From positions 21,298-82,282 of the forward strand of contig DIWP01000044.1 of NCBI GenBank assembly GCA_002423545.1: a DNA stretch of 60,985 nucleotides, given 5' to 3'. Shown piece by piece: positions 1-8,861 of this stretch. Under the pieces are notes generated by a model that was not told the origin of the DNA, ran no database searches, and saw only the letters and a program-made list of their open reading frames with translations. The DNA is from Thermoleophilia bacterium UBA6103. Its GTDB lineage: Bacteria; Actinomycetota; Thermoleophilia; UBA2241. How positions within the stretch are numbered: position 1 is the stretch's first letter; the number at the start of each line of letters is the position of its first letter. The position numbers were made by a program, and so were the translations under genes.

Positions 1-348
1 GTTCTTGAAGACCTGCTCGAAGGCGAGGAACTTCAGCAGCCCGAGGTAGACGCTGGGATGGAAGCGCATGCCGCCCTTGTAGGGGCCGATGGCGCTGTTC
101 ATCTCGACGCGGTAGGCCTTGTTGATCTGGATCTCGCCGGCGTCGTCGACCCAGGGCACGCGGAACATGATGACCCGCTCGGGCTCGGCGATACGCTCAA
201 GGATCTTGGCGGCGCGGTACTCGGGGAACTTCTCCATGACCGGGGCCAGGGACTCGGCGACCTCCTGGGCGGCCTGATGGAACTCGGGCTCGCCCGGGTT
301 CGCGGCCTTGAGCTCGGCCATGAACTCATCGACGTAGACGTTGCTCAT
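1..348 (-). CDS. gdhA: NADP-type glutamate dehydrogenase, N-terminal part (runs off the window)
   Basis: Reversible oxidative deamination of glutamate to 2-oxoglutarate and ammonia; cytoplasmic hexamer. Translating the minus strand from ATG at 348 gives about 116 residues starting MSNVYVDEFMAELKAANPGE and containing PYKGGMRFHPSV, the substrate-binding signature of the GdhA family, close to the left edge. The catalytic and NAD(P) domains lie outside the window, so coenzyme specificity cannot be read. A good ribosome site (GGAGGATCC) sits just upstream of the ATG, which fixes the start. It diverges from the dikinase-like gene at 661. A glutamate dehydrogenase next to a 4-hydroxybutyrate branch fits amino-acid catabolism (inference). 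Confidence 0.93.
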   Translation of the reverse strand, partial: MSNVYVDEFMAELKAANPGEPEFHQAAQEVAESLAPVMEKFPEYRAAKILERIAEPERVIMFRVPWVDDAGEIQINKAYRVEMNSAIGPYKGGMRFHPSVYLGLLKFLAFEQVFKN

Positions 349-475
349 GGATCCTCCGGTGGACGTTGATGGAGACTGGACACGCGGACGCGACCTGGCG
401 CTCCAGGACCCGCGTTCGACGACGGCCGGCGGACCTTGAGGGTCCGCCCAGACAGCCGACACCGTTCGTCGTTCG

Positions 476-481
476 AGTATA
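476..481 (-). promoter_or_regulatory. Putative -10 element for gdhA in the 312-bp divergent spacer
   Basis: The spacer 349-660 holds no gene. On the minus strand TATACT at 481-476 is a near-consensus -10, which would give a leader of about 120 nt before gdhA. No good -35 hexamer is visible at 17 bp. The rest of the spacer is unremarkable GC-rich sequence. Confidence 0.4.
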
Positions 482-645
482 TGTGACCGCACGGAGGCCA
501 CCACGCGCCAGGACGCCGAATGTGGTGGAGGCGTTTGGCCACGGCGTACAAGACGCCGTCCGGCAGGCTCCCCGAGGGCGGTCGCGGGAGTCACCGTCAC
601 GACGGCCTCACGCCCCCGTCCTCCCCTCCAGGTGTCGTGAGCGGG

Positions 646-651
646 TATCAT
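646..651 (+). promoter_or_regulatory. -10-like hexamer TATCAT 9 nt before the start codon (leaderless candidate)
   Basis: TATCAT is followed by 9 nt and then the ATG at 661, with no Shine-Dalgarno in between. Transcription starting about 7 nt after the hexamer would begin at or almost at the start codon. The same arrangement occurs before 19182 and 46439. Confidence 0.45.
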
Positions 652-660
652 CGGCAGACG

Positions 661-3600
661 ATGAGCACGTCCCCGCTGCCGTTCGATTCCGACGCCCTGC
701 GCGCCAACATCGCCACCACCGCCCAGGAAGTGGTCATCCCCGACCGTTACCTGCGGCTGGTCGCCTCTGTCGAAGGCTTCCACGGCGTCCGCAACTCGCT
801 CACCGACACGCTCGGCGAGTACTTCCACACGTTCCGCAATACCGACGCCCTGATCGAGGGCTTCCAGACGATCCTGCTGCGTAACTGGAGCTACTTCGAA
901 CGCTCGGACGACCGTACCGAGGCGTTCGAGCTGCTCACCGAGCTCATCCTCGGCCTGCTCGACGAGCCGCTCACCGATGCACAGCTCTCGTCGCTCCTGC
1001 GCGAACTGCTCATGTGGAGCCGGGCAGCACTCGAAGGGCGGCACGGCGACGCGTACGACGACAGCATCCGACTGGTCGGCGAGTACCTGTCCGGACTGCT
1101 GCCCGATCGCCCGGTGCCCTTCCTGGAGCGCGACGTGCTGCTGCGCAACCTGGTGCACCGGGCGGGCGGGCGGCCGCGCCTGGCGCCGGTGTTCCTGGAC
1201 CTGTACCGCGAGCTGCTGCTGCAGGGCTACAGGCGGGTCGCGGAACGCCTCGACGTCCCCCAGTGGGCGACGGCCGGCGGCGGCGAGCTGACCGATCCGG
1301 CCGCCGTGACCGACCGCTTCGGCTTCCTCGAGAAGCAGCGACTGACGGAGCTGCTGGACTCCGCGGAGAACGTCGAGCGCCAGGAGCTGCTGGACTCCGG
1401 GCTGCCGCTCTTCTCGGACATCCTCGGACAGGTCATCGACGAGGTCTTCCGCGTCGAGAACCTCGAGGACCGCTTCGCCGCCTGCCTCTACCTGCTCAAG
1501 GACGACACCCTCGGTCACCGTCAGAACGAGGTCATGGTCGACCTGCTGGCGGTGGTCAAGCAGATGATGGATCCCGACCGGCACATGGACGCCGAGCGGA
1601 TCCTCAGCCGCCTCACCGCGTTCTTCCGCGACCGCGACAACGTGTTCCTGCTCATGCGCTTCCGCTGCTACGAGGCGATCGGGGTGGCGATCGGCGAGGC
1701 CGGCAACGTCCGCGCCGCCGACCACCTCATCAACGACATCCTCTACTGGAAGTTCCAGTACCCGGAGATCAGCGGCGCCACGGACGAGTGGGAGACGGTG
1801 GTCAACCCCTTCCACCTGCCGAAGATCCGGACCTGGATGCACATCATCGAGTCCAATCCGGCGCTCTACGAGCGACTGGCCGCGGCGCTGAACGTGCAAC
1901 TGCGCCTCGGCGGCGTGTACATCGCCGACACCGACCTGTTCCAGCGCGACGTGACGCAGTTCCTCAACGCGGACATCCGGCCCATCTACTTCGTCGCCAA
2001 GCAGCTGCTGCGTACCCTGCCGGTGTACTTCAACGAGGTCGGCGCCGAGGGCGAGCTGCGCTCGGTGAGCACCGAGATGGACGAGCTCAGCAACCGTCAC
2101 GACACGCTCGTCCATTTCCTGCGCAAGCAGTCGCATACCGAATCCTCGAACCGCCTGTTGTCGTTCACCCGTGCTGCCCTGCGCTACTGGCTCACGCACG
2201 ACCCCGCCGGGCTGCGACCCTACCTGTCCGCCAATACCCTGGCGGCCGTCGAGGCACAGCCGGAGTGGGCCGCCGGCCCGCACCGCGTCCTCGTGGCCCT
2301 GCACCAGCACCGGTCCGCAGAGACAGCCGACGCGCTCCACCCGGTCGACGAGCCGTCGAGCGACGGCGACGGCGAGACCCCGCCGGAGGCCGCCGACGGC
2401 TCGCACCACCGCGGCCCGGAGGGGATCCGTCACGAGCGTGCGCCCGACGGGCCGCCGGCACCGTCCGACGATCCCGGCGGCGATTTCCTCGACTGGCTGC
2501 TGGCGCTCTCTCCGGCGGCACTGCGCACGAGGCTCGTCGAAAAGGACGCCGAGGCGGCCGACGGCGTCGACGAACGGCGGGTGGCGCTTCTGGTCCGCAT
2601 GTACCAGCTCCTCGAACAGAAGTACTCGTTGTCGGCGCACGGGGTCGGCGACGCAGTCGGAAGACACCTGCATCTGGCCCCCGCCGTGCGCGAGGCGTTC
2701 GCCGACGCTCTTGCCGACTGGCAGGTCGAACCGACGCCGGGCACCCGCGACGCCCTGCTGGATGCCGCGCTGACCGTCCTCGAGGAGCTCAAGGCGATCG
2801 TCCTGGATCCGGAGCCGTCGGCGCCCACCGAGAACATCTACCGCAAGCGCCACATCGCGGCCGGCATCCCGTCCATCTACGGCAACTACGGCGAGCCCAA
2901 GTTCGACGCGCTGGGCCTGTCGTTCCGGGTCGAGAACCTGGTCGGCCGCCTGTTCGACGATCTGGCGGCCGAAGGCATCGAGCCGTACATCACTCGGGAC
3001 TCGCTGCGTCGCATGACCGCCGCCATCCGGCGCTTCGAGCGGGCGCTGGCTGTGGACGGCGTCGACTCGCGCGCCCTGGGCGCCAATCTGAATCTGCTCG
3101 ACGCCAGCTTCAGCAGCCACAACTTCACCTTCCACCAGTATCAGAACGTCTTCCAGTTCCTTGCCAACAGCGTCACCGAGCTGTCCACCACGTCGGTGCT
3201 CAGCCACGACCAGGTGATGCACACCGTCCTGATACACGATCCGCGTCAGTGCGAGGCACGGGGCATGTCGGTCGACGCGGTCGCCGAGATGCTGCTGCGC
3301 GAGGTCCTGGTGTCGGCCCTCGGCATGCAGGACTTGGACCGCTACGTGGCCGCCGCCCTGCGCCAGATCTCGATGCTGCACGGCCGGCTCAGCGGCCACG
3401 CCCTGACCCGGATGATGAACTACGACCCCGAGCGCCTCGTCTCGCCGATCCACGAGCCGCGGCCCGGCGCCGACGAGCAGATGTCGCTCGGCTTCAAGGG
3501 CCTGGGGCTCAAGCAGATGTCGCTCTACGGCCACCGTGTGCCCCAGGGATTCGTGCTCACCACCGAGCTCTTCGACGCCCGGCCGGCGATGTCGTACCGG

Positions 3601-4974
3601 CCGCTTTACGAAGACACCATCGAGCGCATCGGCGCCGCCCTCGTCGATCTGGAGCGCCAGACCGCGCTGCGTCTCGGCGAGCGGAAGCGTCTCCTCCTGG
3701 TGTCGATCCGCTCCGGCGCGGCCATCTCCATGCCCGGCCTCATGACCACCTTCGTCAACGTGGGACTCAACGACGTCCTGGCGGAGGAGCTGTCGAAGCA
3801 TCGGCGCTTCGAGTGGGCCGCCTGGGACGCTTACCGGCGCTTCCTGCAGTCCTGGGCGATGTCCTGCGGCATCGACCGTGACTTCTTCGACGCCATCATG
3901 GGCGAGTTCAAGTCCCGCTACGGCGTCGAGCGCAAGCTCGACTTCACTCCCGGGCACATGCGCGAGATCGCCTTCGCCTACAAACAACGGGCGCGGGAAG
4001 CCGGGGTCGTGTTCATCGACGATCCCTTCCGGCAGGTCGTCTGGTGCGTCCGCAAGGTCCTGGAGTCGTGGGACACCGATCACGCCCGGCTGTACAGGGA
4101 GTACACCGGCATCGCCGAGGAGTGGGGCACGGCGGTGGTCGTACAGCGCATGGTCTTCGGCAATCTGAGCCGCTTGTCGGGCTCGGGCGTGACCTTCACG
4201 AACAACCCCCTCGAGCCGCACAGCCGTCAGGTCCGGCTCTTCGGCGACTACGCGGTGCGCAGCCAGGGCGAAGATCTGGTGGGAGGCCTGGTGTTCCCGC
4301 TGCCCATCTCCGAGTCGCAGCGTATGGGCAGCCCGACCTACCGCGGCACCCAGCACTCGCTGGAACGCGACTTCCCCGACGTCTACCGCGAGCTGCTCTC
4401 GGTGGCTCGCGACCTGGTGGCGGAGCGCGAGTACGATCCGCAGGAGATCGAGTTCACCTTCGAGTCGCCGGCGGCCAACGACCTCTACATACTCCAGAAG
4501 CGCGCCGTAGTACAGGAGCACACCAGGGACGCGGCCTACTTCGACACCGGATCGCCGGCCTACGGACCGCCGGCGGCGGTCGGCATGGGTGTCGCCGGCG
4601 GCGCCTACTCCGGCCGCATCGCCATCAATGCAGCGCAGATCGACGAGCTCGAGGCCGAGACGCCGGAGGAGCACATCGTCCTGCTGCGGCCGGACACGGT
4701 GCCCGACGACATCGCCATGATCACCCGTGTCAGCGCCATCCTCACCGCCCGCGGCGGGGCCACCTCGCACGCCGCCGTGACAGCCAAGCGTCTCGGCAAG
4801 ACGGCCGTGGTCGACTGCGAGGACCTCGAGGTGGTCGAGCACGAAGGCCTGGCACGACTGGCCGGCAACGAGCTGCGGGCGGGCGACTGGCTCTCGATAG
4901 ATGGGCGTACCGGCAATATCTTCCTCGGCCGCATCCCGATCCGCAGCGGGCCGACGCCGCCCGAGCCTCGATGA
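661..4974 (+). CDS. PPDK/PEP-synthase-like dikinase with large novel N-terminal region, lacking the PEP/pyruvate barrel
   Basis: 1437 residues. Residues about 1-930 are mostly helical, match no family I recognise, and contain a Pro/Gly/Asp-rich linker near 555-610. Residues about 940-1280 closely follow the ATP-binding domain of pyruvate phosphate dikinase (VSIRSGAAISMPGLM, EEWGTAVVVQRMVFGN, SQGEDLVGG). Residues about 1320-1410 are the swivelling phosphohistidine domain with TARGGATSHAAVTAK; the phosphate-carrying His is residue 1370. The chain stops shortly after, at DGRTGNIFLG, so the C-terminal TIM barrel that binds PEP/pyruvate in PPDK and PpsA is missing. It can plausibly form phosphohistidine from ATP, but the final acceptor is unknown. 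ATG 661 is preferred over upstream in-frame starts because protein-like composition begins there and a -10-like box lies 9 nt before it. The GAPDH-like gene follows 187 bp downstream. Confidence 0.8.
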   Translation: MSTSPLPFDSDALRANIATTAQEVVIPDRYLRLVASVEGFHGVRNSLTDTLGEYFHTFRNTDALIEGFQTILLRNWSYFERSDDRTEAFELLTELILGLLDEPLTDAQLSSLLRELLMWSRAALEGRHGDAYDDSIRLVGEYLSGLLPDRPVPFLERDVLLRNLVHRAGGRPRLAPVFLDLYRELLLQGYRRVAERLDVPQWATAGGGELTDPAAVTDRFGFLEKQRLTELLDSAENVERQELLDSGLPLFSDILGQVIDEVFRVENLEDRFAACLYLLKDDTLGHRQNEVMVDLLAVVKQMMDPDRHMDAERILSRLTAFFRDRDNVFLLMRFRCYEAIGVAIGEAGNVRAADHLINDILYWKFQYPEISGATDEWETVVNPFHLPKIRTWMHIIESNPALYERLAAALNVQLRLGGVYIADTDLFQRDVTQFLNADIRPIYFVAKQLLRTLPVYFNEVGAEGELRSVSTEMDELSNRHDTLVHFLRKQSHTESSNRLLSFTRAALRYWLTHDPAGLRPYLSANTLAAVEAQPEWAAGPHRVLVALHQHRSAETADALHPVDEPSSDGDGETPPEAADGSHHRGPEGIRHERAPDGPPAPSDDPGGDFLDWLLALSPAALRTRLVEKDAEAADGVDERRVALLVRMYQLLEQKYSLSAHGVGDAVGRHLHLAPAVREAFADALADWQVEPTPGTRDALLDAALTVLEELKAIVLDPEPSAPTENIYRKRHIAAGIPSIYGNYGEPKFDALGLSFRVENLVGRLFDDLAAEGIEPYITRDSLRRMTAAIRRFERALAVDGVDSRALGANLNLLDASFSSHNFTFHQYQNVFQFLANSVTELSTTSVLSHDQVMHTVLIHDPRQCEARGMSVDAVAEMLLREVLVSALGMQDLDRYVAAALRQISMLHGRLSGHALTRMMNYDPERLVSPIHEPRPGADEQMSLGFKGLGLKQMSLYGHRVPQGFVLTTELFDARPAMSYRPLYEDTIERIGAALVDLERQTALRLGERKRLLLVSIRSGAAISMPGLMTTFVNVGLNDVLAEELSKHRRFEWAAWDAYRRFLQSWAMSCGIDRDFFDAIMGEFKSRYGVERKLDFTPGHMREIAFAYKQRAREAGVVFIDDPFRQVVWCVRKVLESWDTDHARLYREYTGIAEEWGTAVVVQRMVFGNLSRLSGSGVTFTNNPLEPHSRQVRLFGDYAVRSQGEDLVGGLVFPLPISESQRMGSPTYRGTQHSLERDFPDVYRELLSVARDLVAEREYDPQEIEFTFESPAANDLYILQKRAVVQEHTRDAAYFDTGSPAYGPPAAVGMGVAGGAYSGRIAINAAQIDELEAETPEEHIVLLRPDTVPDDIAMITRVSAILTARGGATSHAAVTAKRLGKTAVVDCEDLEVVEHEGLARLAGNELRAGDWLSIDGRTGNIFLGRIPIRSGPTPPEPR

Positions 4975-5161
4975 GATGCGATCGATGTCGGCACAGCGCC
5001 GTGGAGCGAGTACATCGCTGCCGGCGACGCTTGTGCGGACCGGTGCATGGGAGCGGCCATCACGCGACATACGGGCGCCGTGCCGGCGGCCGGCGCCGGC
5101 GGTGCGCACCGGTATCGTTGAGCATCAAGACGAGGTGACCTGACGGGAGGAGCGGCAGGCA

Positions 5162-6397
5162 ATGGCTGCACAACGCACACTTGGGATCAACGGCCTCGGG
5201 CGCATCGGCAAGCTGACGCTCTGGCACCACCTCGGCGGCGACGAGTTCGACCGCATCGTCATCAACCTCGGGCGCCAGGTCGGGACATCGCTCGACTCGC
5301 TGGCGCAGTACATCGCCAAGGACAGCACCTACGGCCCCCTGCATCGCTTCCTGCACGGGCGCTCCGGCGTCCGCGACATCGAGGTCGTCGATGAAGAGGC
5401 CGGCCTCATCAGCGCCCACGGCAAGGAGCTGGTGATCCTGCGCGAGGCACGCGACCCCAGGGAGATCCCCTGGCGTCGCAACGGCGTCGAGCTGGTCGTG
5501 GAATGCACCGGCACCTTTCGCGACCCGTTCGCCGAGCCCGACGCGCCCAGAGGCTCGCTGCGCGGGCACCTCGCCGCCGGCGCCCGCGTGGTGGTGCAGA
5601 GCTCGCCGTTCAAGAGCAAGCAGAAAGGTCACCCGCTGCCCGACGACGCAGCCATCCTCATCAACGGCATCAACGAGTACCAGTTCGAGCCTGGAACGCA
5701 CAAGCTGATCTCGGCCGCCTCATGCACCACCACCGCTCTGGCCCACATGATGCGGCCGCTTCTGGAGCGCGACCTGACCCGCAACATGATCACGGCGGGC
5801 ATGAGCACCGTGCACGCCGCGACGCCGTCGCAGCCGGTCCTCGACACCGTCCCCAAGGCCGGCGCGACGGACTTGCGCAAGAGCCGCGGCGCTCTGGACA
5901 ACGTGGTCATCACCTCCACCAACGCCGCCGCCGCGCTCGAGCAGGTCATGCCGGAGATAGCGCGCATCGGCTTCATGGCCGACTCGGTCCGCATCCCGAC
6001 CTCGAGCGTGAGCCTGATCATCCTCAACGTGACCTTCCAGAGCGAGACGCTGCCGGATGGAACCGTTTCGGTGAGCCGTGAAGTGATCAACGGCATCTAC
6101 AGCGAGGCCGCCGACGCAGAGGCCCGCGGCCTCCTGAGGTTCAGCGAAGAGCAGAACGTCTCCAAGGACCTGCTCGGCGAGGACGCGGCGGTGGTCATAG
6201 AGGGCGTCGAGACACACACCCGGACCGGCTTCGTCGATCTGCGGGCACCAGCCCAGAAGGCCGGCGCCGGCTCCCAGTGCGAGACCCTCCATGTACCGCT
6301 CACGCACGTCAAGGTCTTCGGCTGGTACGACAACGAGATGGGCAGCTACACGCACCGGCTCGGGGAGCTCACGGAGCACGTGGCCAGGAGCCTCTGA
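5162..6397 (+). CDS. Divergent glyceraldehyde-3-phosphate dehydrogenase-like protein
   Basis: 411 residues, longer than the usual 330-340 of GAPDH. The Rossmann start INGLGRIGK, the catalytic-Cys region SAASCTTTALAHM (Cys188), the catalytic His in STVHAAT, and WYDNEMG near the C-terminus are all present, so the fold and chemistry (NAD-linked oxidation of an aldehyde through a thioester) are likely retained. It departs from classical GAPDH: SCTTN is SCTTT, and the phosphate-binding loop is DLRKSRGA instead of the usual WRGGRGA type. The substrate may therefore not be glyceraldehyde 3-phosphate. A clear ribosome site (GGGAGGAGC) lies 11 nt before ATG. It follows the PPDK-like gene on the same strand, which hints at a shared carbon-metabolism role (inference). 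Confidence 0.82.
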   Translation: MAAQRTLGINGLGRIGKLTLWHHLGGDEFDRIVINLGRQVGTSLDSLAQYIAKDSTYGPLHRFLHGRSGVRDIEVVDEEAGLISAHGKELVILREARDPREIPWRRNGVELVVECTGTFRDPFAEPDAPRGSLRGHLAAGARVVVQSSPFKSKQKGHPLPDDAAILINGINEYQFEPGTHKLISAASCTTTALAHMMRPLLERDLTRNMITAGMSTVHAATPSQPVLDTVPKAGATDLRKSRGALDNVVITSTNAAAALEQVMPEIARIGFMADSVRIPTSSVSLIILNVTFQSETLPDGTVSVSREVINGIYSEAADAEARGLLRFSEEQNVSKDLLGEDAAVVIEGVETHTRTGFVDLRAPAQKAGAGSQCETLHVPLTHVKVFGWYDNEMGSYTHRLGELTEHVARSL

Positions 6398-6566
6398 CCA
6401 GGACTCGCTCCGCCGGCGACAGACAGGTAGAAGGCGGCTCCGGGAAGGCTGCCGGGCGGCCGGCCGAGCGGTACCTGTACGCTTTGTCCAAGTGCCGCCG
6501 GGCCGTTCCCCGAAACGCCGAGCCGGCGCGCCCTCGCCGAGACCGCGGGTGGTCTACTATGGATAG
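6398..6566 (+). promoter_or_regulatory. Intergenic region with candidate -10 (TACTAT, 6555-6560) for a small RNA
   Basis: The 434-bp gap between the GAPDH-like gene and abfD has no convincing gene. TACTAT at 6555-6560 is placed so that transcription would start at about 6567, exactly at the first base of the structured element annotated next. No recognisable -35 hexamer is present. Confidence 0.35.
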
Positions 6567-6640
6567 GGACGAGCCCGTCGCGGCTCATACGTGCCACGAC
6601 ATCCTCGTCCGCTGCGGGCGGCGACCGGCGGCGCTTTTTT
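6567..6640 (+). ncRNA. Candidate ~74-nt structured RNA with intrinsic terminator upstream of abfD
   Basis: GGACGAG (6567-6573) pairs with CTCGTCC (6604-6610). It encloses a second stem, GTCGCGGC (6577-6584) with GCCACGAC (6593-6600), which has one mismatch. Immediately after comes a hairpin (6610-6633) followed by TTTTTT (6635-6640), a textbook intrinsic terminator. This is either a free small RNA or an attenuating leader of the 4-hydroxybutyrate operon, 191 nt before its start codon. It matches no riboswitch class I know. Confidence 0.5.
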
Positions 6641-6831
6641 GTCATCACAGACCGCTGCCGGCCATCGCACGGTGGCGTGCCACCAGGATGTACAAGCCCC
6701 GACGGCGCGTGGCCACGGGACGGTCGTCCACCACGCTCGTCGGCACGACACCACCCGGCGAGCACAGTGAGACGCGGCGTACGGCGCTTGTGCTTCGAGC
6801 GTATCGACGACGCAACGCGTGAGGAGAGAGC

Positions 6832-8334
6832 ATGACACTCAAGACTCCCGAGGAGTACATCCAGAGCATCGCCGACCTGCGCCTGAAGATCTACATCTTC
6901 GGCGCAGAGGTGAAGGACTACACCGAGCACCCGATCATCCGCCCCAGCCTCAACTGTCTGGCGACCACCTACGAGCTGGCCGCCATGCCCGAGTATCAGG
7001 ACCTCATGCTGGCCACCAGCCACCTCAGCGGTGAGAAGGTCAACCGCTTCGCCCACATCCACCAGTCCACCGAGGACCTGGTCAAGAAGGTCAAGATGCA
7101 GCGCCTGCTGGGCCAGAAGACCGGCTCCTGCTTCCAGCGCTGCGTGGGCATGGACGCCCTCAACGCCGTCTACTCGGTCACCTACGAGATCGACCAGGCC
7201 AGAGGCACCGACTACCACCGCAAGTTCCGCGATTACGTGCGGTCCATCCAGGACGAAGACCTCACGGTCGACGGCGCCATGACCGACCCCAAGGGCGACC
7301 GCAGCCTGCCGCCTCACAAGCAGCCCGACCCCGACATGTACGTGCACGTGGTCGAGCGCCGCGACGACGGCATCGTGGTCCGCGGCGCCAAGGCCCACCA
7401 GACCGGCGCCTGCAACTCGCACGAGGCGCTCGTGATGCCGACCATCGCCATGCGCGAGGGCGACGAGGACTACGCCCTCTGCTTCAGCACGCCGGCCAAC
7501 GCCGAGGGCATCTTCTACATCTACGGCCGCCAGAGCTGCGACACCCGCAAGCTCGAGGGCACCGAGCTGGACGTGGGCAACAAGCGCTATGGCGGGCAGG
7601 AAGCGCTGATGGTCTTCGAAGACGTCTTCGTGCCGTGGGAGCGCGTCTACATGGACGGCGAGCTCGAGTTCAGCGGCCTGCTGGTGGAGCGCTTCGCCGG
7701 CTACCACCGGCAGAGCTACGGCGGCTGCAAGGTGGGCGTCGGCGACGTGCTCATCGGCGCCGCCGCCCTGGCCGCCGAGTACAATGGCGTGGCCAAGGCG
7801 AGTCACATCAAAGACAAGCTCGTCGAGATGAACCACCTCAACGAGACGCTGTACTCCTGCGGCATCGCCTGCTCCGCCGAGGGGTTCTGCACCGCTGCCG
7901 GCAACTACCAGAGCGACCTGCTGCTCAGCAACGTCTGCAAGCAGAACATCACCCGCTTCCCCTACGAGATCACCCGCCTGGCCGAAGACATCGCCGGCGG
8001 CCTCATGGTCACCATGCCCAGCGAGTCGGACTTCAGCGACGAGAAGCTGGGGCCGATCGTGCAGAAGTACTTCGCCGGCTCCTGCGATGCGCCGACGATG
8101 GACCGCATGCGTGTGCTGCGGCTCATCGAGAACCTCACGCTCGGCACGGCGGCGGTCGGCTACCGCACCGAGAGCCTGCACGGCGCCGGCTCGCCGCAGG
8201 CGCAGCGCGTGATGATCGCCCGGCAGAGCAACATGGACCACAAGAAGGAGATCGCCAAGGCGCTGGCCGGCGTCGGCAAGGAGCTGCCGAAGACGTGTCC
8301 CGGCCAGCAGGAGATCGCCTCGGTGGCGCACTGA
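6832..8334 (+). CDS. abfD: 4-hydroxybutyryl-CoA dehydratase / vinylacetyl-CoA delta-isomerase
   Basis: Converts 4-hydroxybutyryl-CoA to crotonyl-CoA by a radical mechanism using FAD and a [4Fe-4S] cluster; cytoplasmic, oxygen-sensitive tetramer. 500 residues, close to the Clostridium aminobutyricum enzyme (about 490). All four cluster ligands are in place: Cys100 and Cys104 in GSCFQRCVG, and His292 and Cys299 in HRQSYGGC, with the 7-residue spacing known for the family. The FAD-region motif YEITRLAEDIAGG is also present. GAGGAGAG just before ATG is a strong ribosome site. First gene of an operon with the CGGC protein, CoA-transferase and alcohol dehydrogenase. It defines the pathway: 4-hydroxybutyrate, from GABA or succinate, to crotonyl-CoA. 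Confidence 0.96.
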   Translation: MTLKTPEEYIQSIADLRLKIYIFGAEVKDYTEHPIIRPSLNCLATTYELAAMPEYQDLMLATSHLSGEKVNRFAHIHQSTEDLVKKVKMQRLLGQKTGSCFQRCVGMDALNAVYSVTYEIDQARGTDYHRKFRDYVRSIQDEDLTVDGAMTDPKGDRSLPPHKQPDPDMYVHVVERRDDGIVVRGAKAHQTGACNSHEALVMPTIAMREGDEDYALCFSTPANAEGIFYIYGRQSCDTRKLEGTELDVGNKRYGGQEALMVFEDVFVPWERVYMDGELEFSGLLVERFAGYHRQSYGGCKVGVGDVLIGAAALAAEYNGVAKASHIKDKLVEMNHLNETLYSCGIACSAEGFCTAAGNYQSDLLLSNVCKQNITRFPYEITRLAEDIAGGLMVTMPSESDFSDEKLGPIVQKYFAGSCDAPTMDRMRVLRLIENLTLGTAAVGYRTESLHGAGSPQAQRVMIARQSNMDHKKEIAKALAGVGKELPKTCPGQQEIASVAH

Positions 8335-8377
8335 ACGAGGCCGGCGAGCTGCCGGTGAGAACACGGTCGGGACTGCG

Positions 8378-8857
8378 ATGAGCGCGGCACACGGACACGG
8401 AGACAAGCCTGACCGGCCCGACGCGCCGGCCGGCGCCGAGCCGCGGCCGATCGACGTGCGGTACTGCGGCGGCTGCAACCCGGCCATCGACCGGGTCGCG
8501 ATCGTCGCCGCCGTCGTGGAGGTCATGACCGACGGCCGCTCGGCGAACGGACGCGTGGCAACGGCCGCCGCGGCCTCACCGGGCGACGACCGCGACGACC
8601 CGGCCGCCGGCCGGACGGGCGGCGACGCACCGCCGACGCTGTTCGTGTCCGGCTGCCGGCGGGCGTGTGCTTCAGGGCACCGCCTGCGTCTCGGCGACCA
8701 GAAGGCGGTCGTGGTGGCCGGCGAGCACGTCGACGCCGTGCCGACCGCCGCGGCCAGCCTCGCCGAGACGGTGGTACGGTCTCTGGCGGAGCGAGTCGAC
8801 AGACCCGGCGATGCCCACGCGGGGCGAGTGACCGGCAGCAGGAAAGGCAAGGAGTAG
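8378..8857 (+). CDS. Small CGGC-motif protein inside the 4-hydroxybutyrate operon, function unknown
   Basis: 159 residues with two Cys pairs: Cys30-Gly-Gly-Cys33 in RYCGGCNPAIDRV, and Cys93/Cys97 in LFVSGCRRACASG. Between them is a Gly/Asp/Ala-rich linker (about 53-84). The four Cys could bind a metal or Fe-S centre or act as a redox pair. It lies between abfD and abfT, ends 4 nt before the abfT ATG, and carries the abfT ribosome site in its last codons, so it is clearly cotranscribed. The ribosome site before its own ATG is weak. Maturation or protection of the AbfD cluster, or electron transfer, are possible roles, but this is inference; I do not recognise a characterised family. Confidence 0.72.
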   Translation: MSAAHGHGDKPDRPDAPAGAEPRPIDVRYCGGCNPAIDRVAIVAAVVEVMTDGRSANGRVATAAAASPGDDRDDPAAGRTGGDAPPTLFVSGCRRACASGHRLRLGDQKAVVVAGEHVDAVPTAAASLAETVVRSLAERVDRPGDAHAGRVTGSRKGKE

Positions 8858-8861
8858 CCGC

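Noticed and set aside
1014..3881. Long frame overlapping the dikinase gene on the same strand
   Set aside because: Arg/Ala/Gly/Pro-rich out-of-frame translation; the other frame carries the PPDK motifs.
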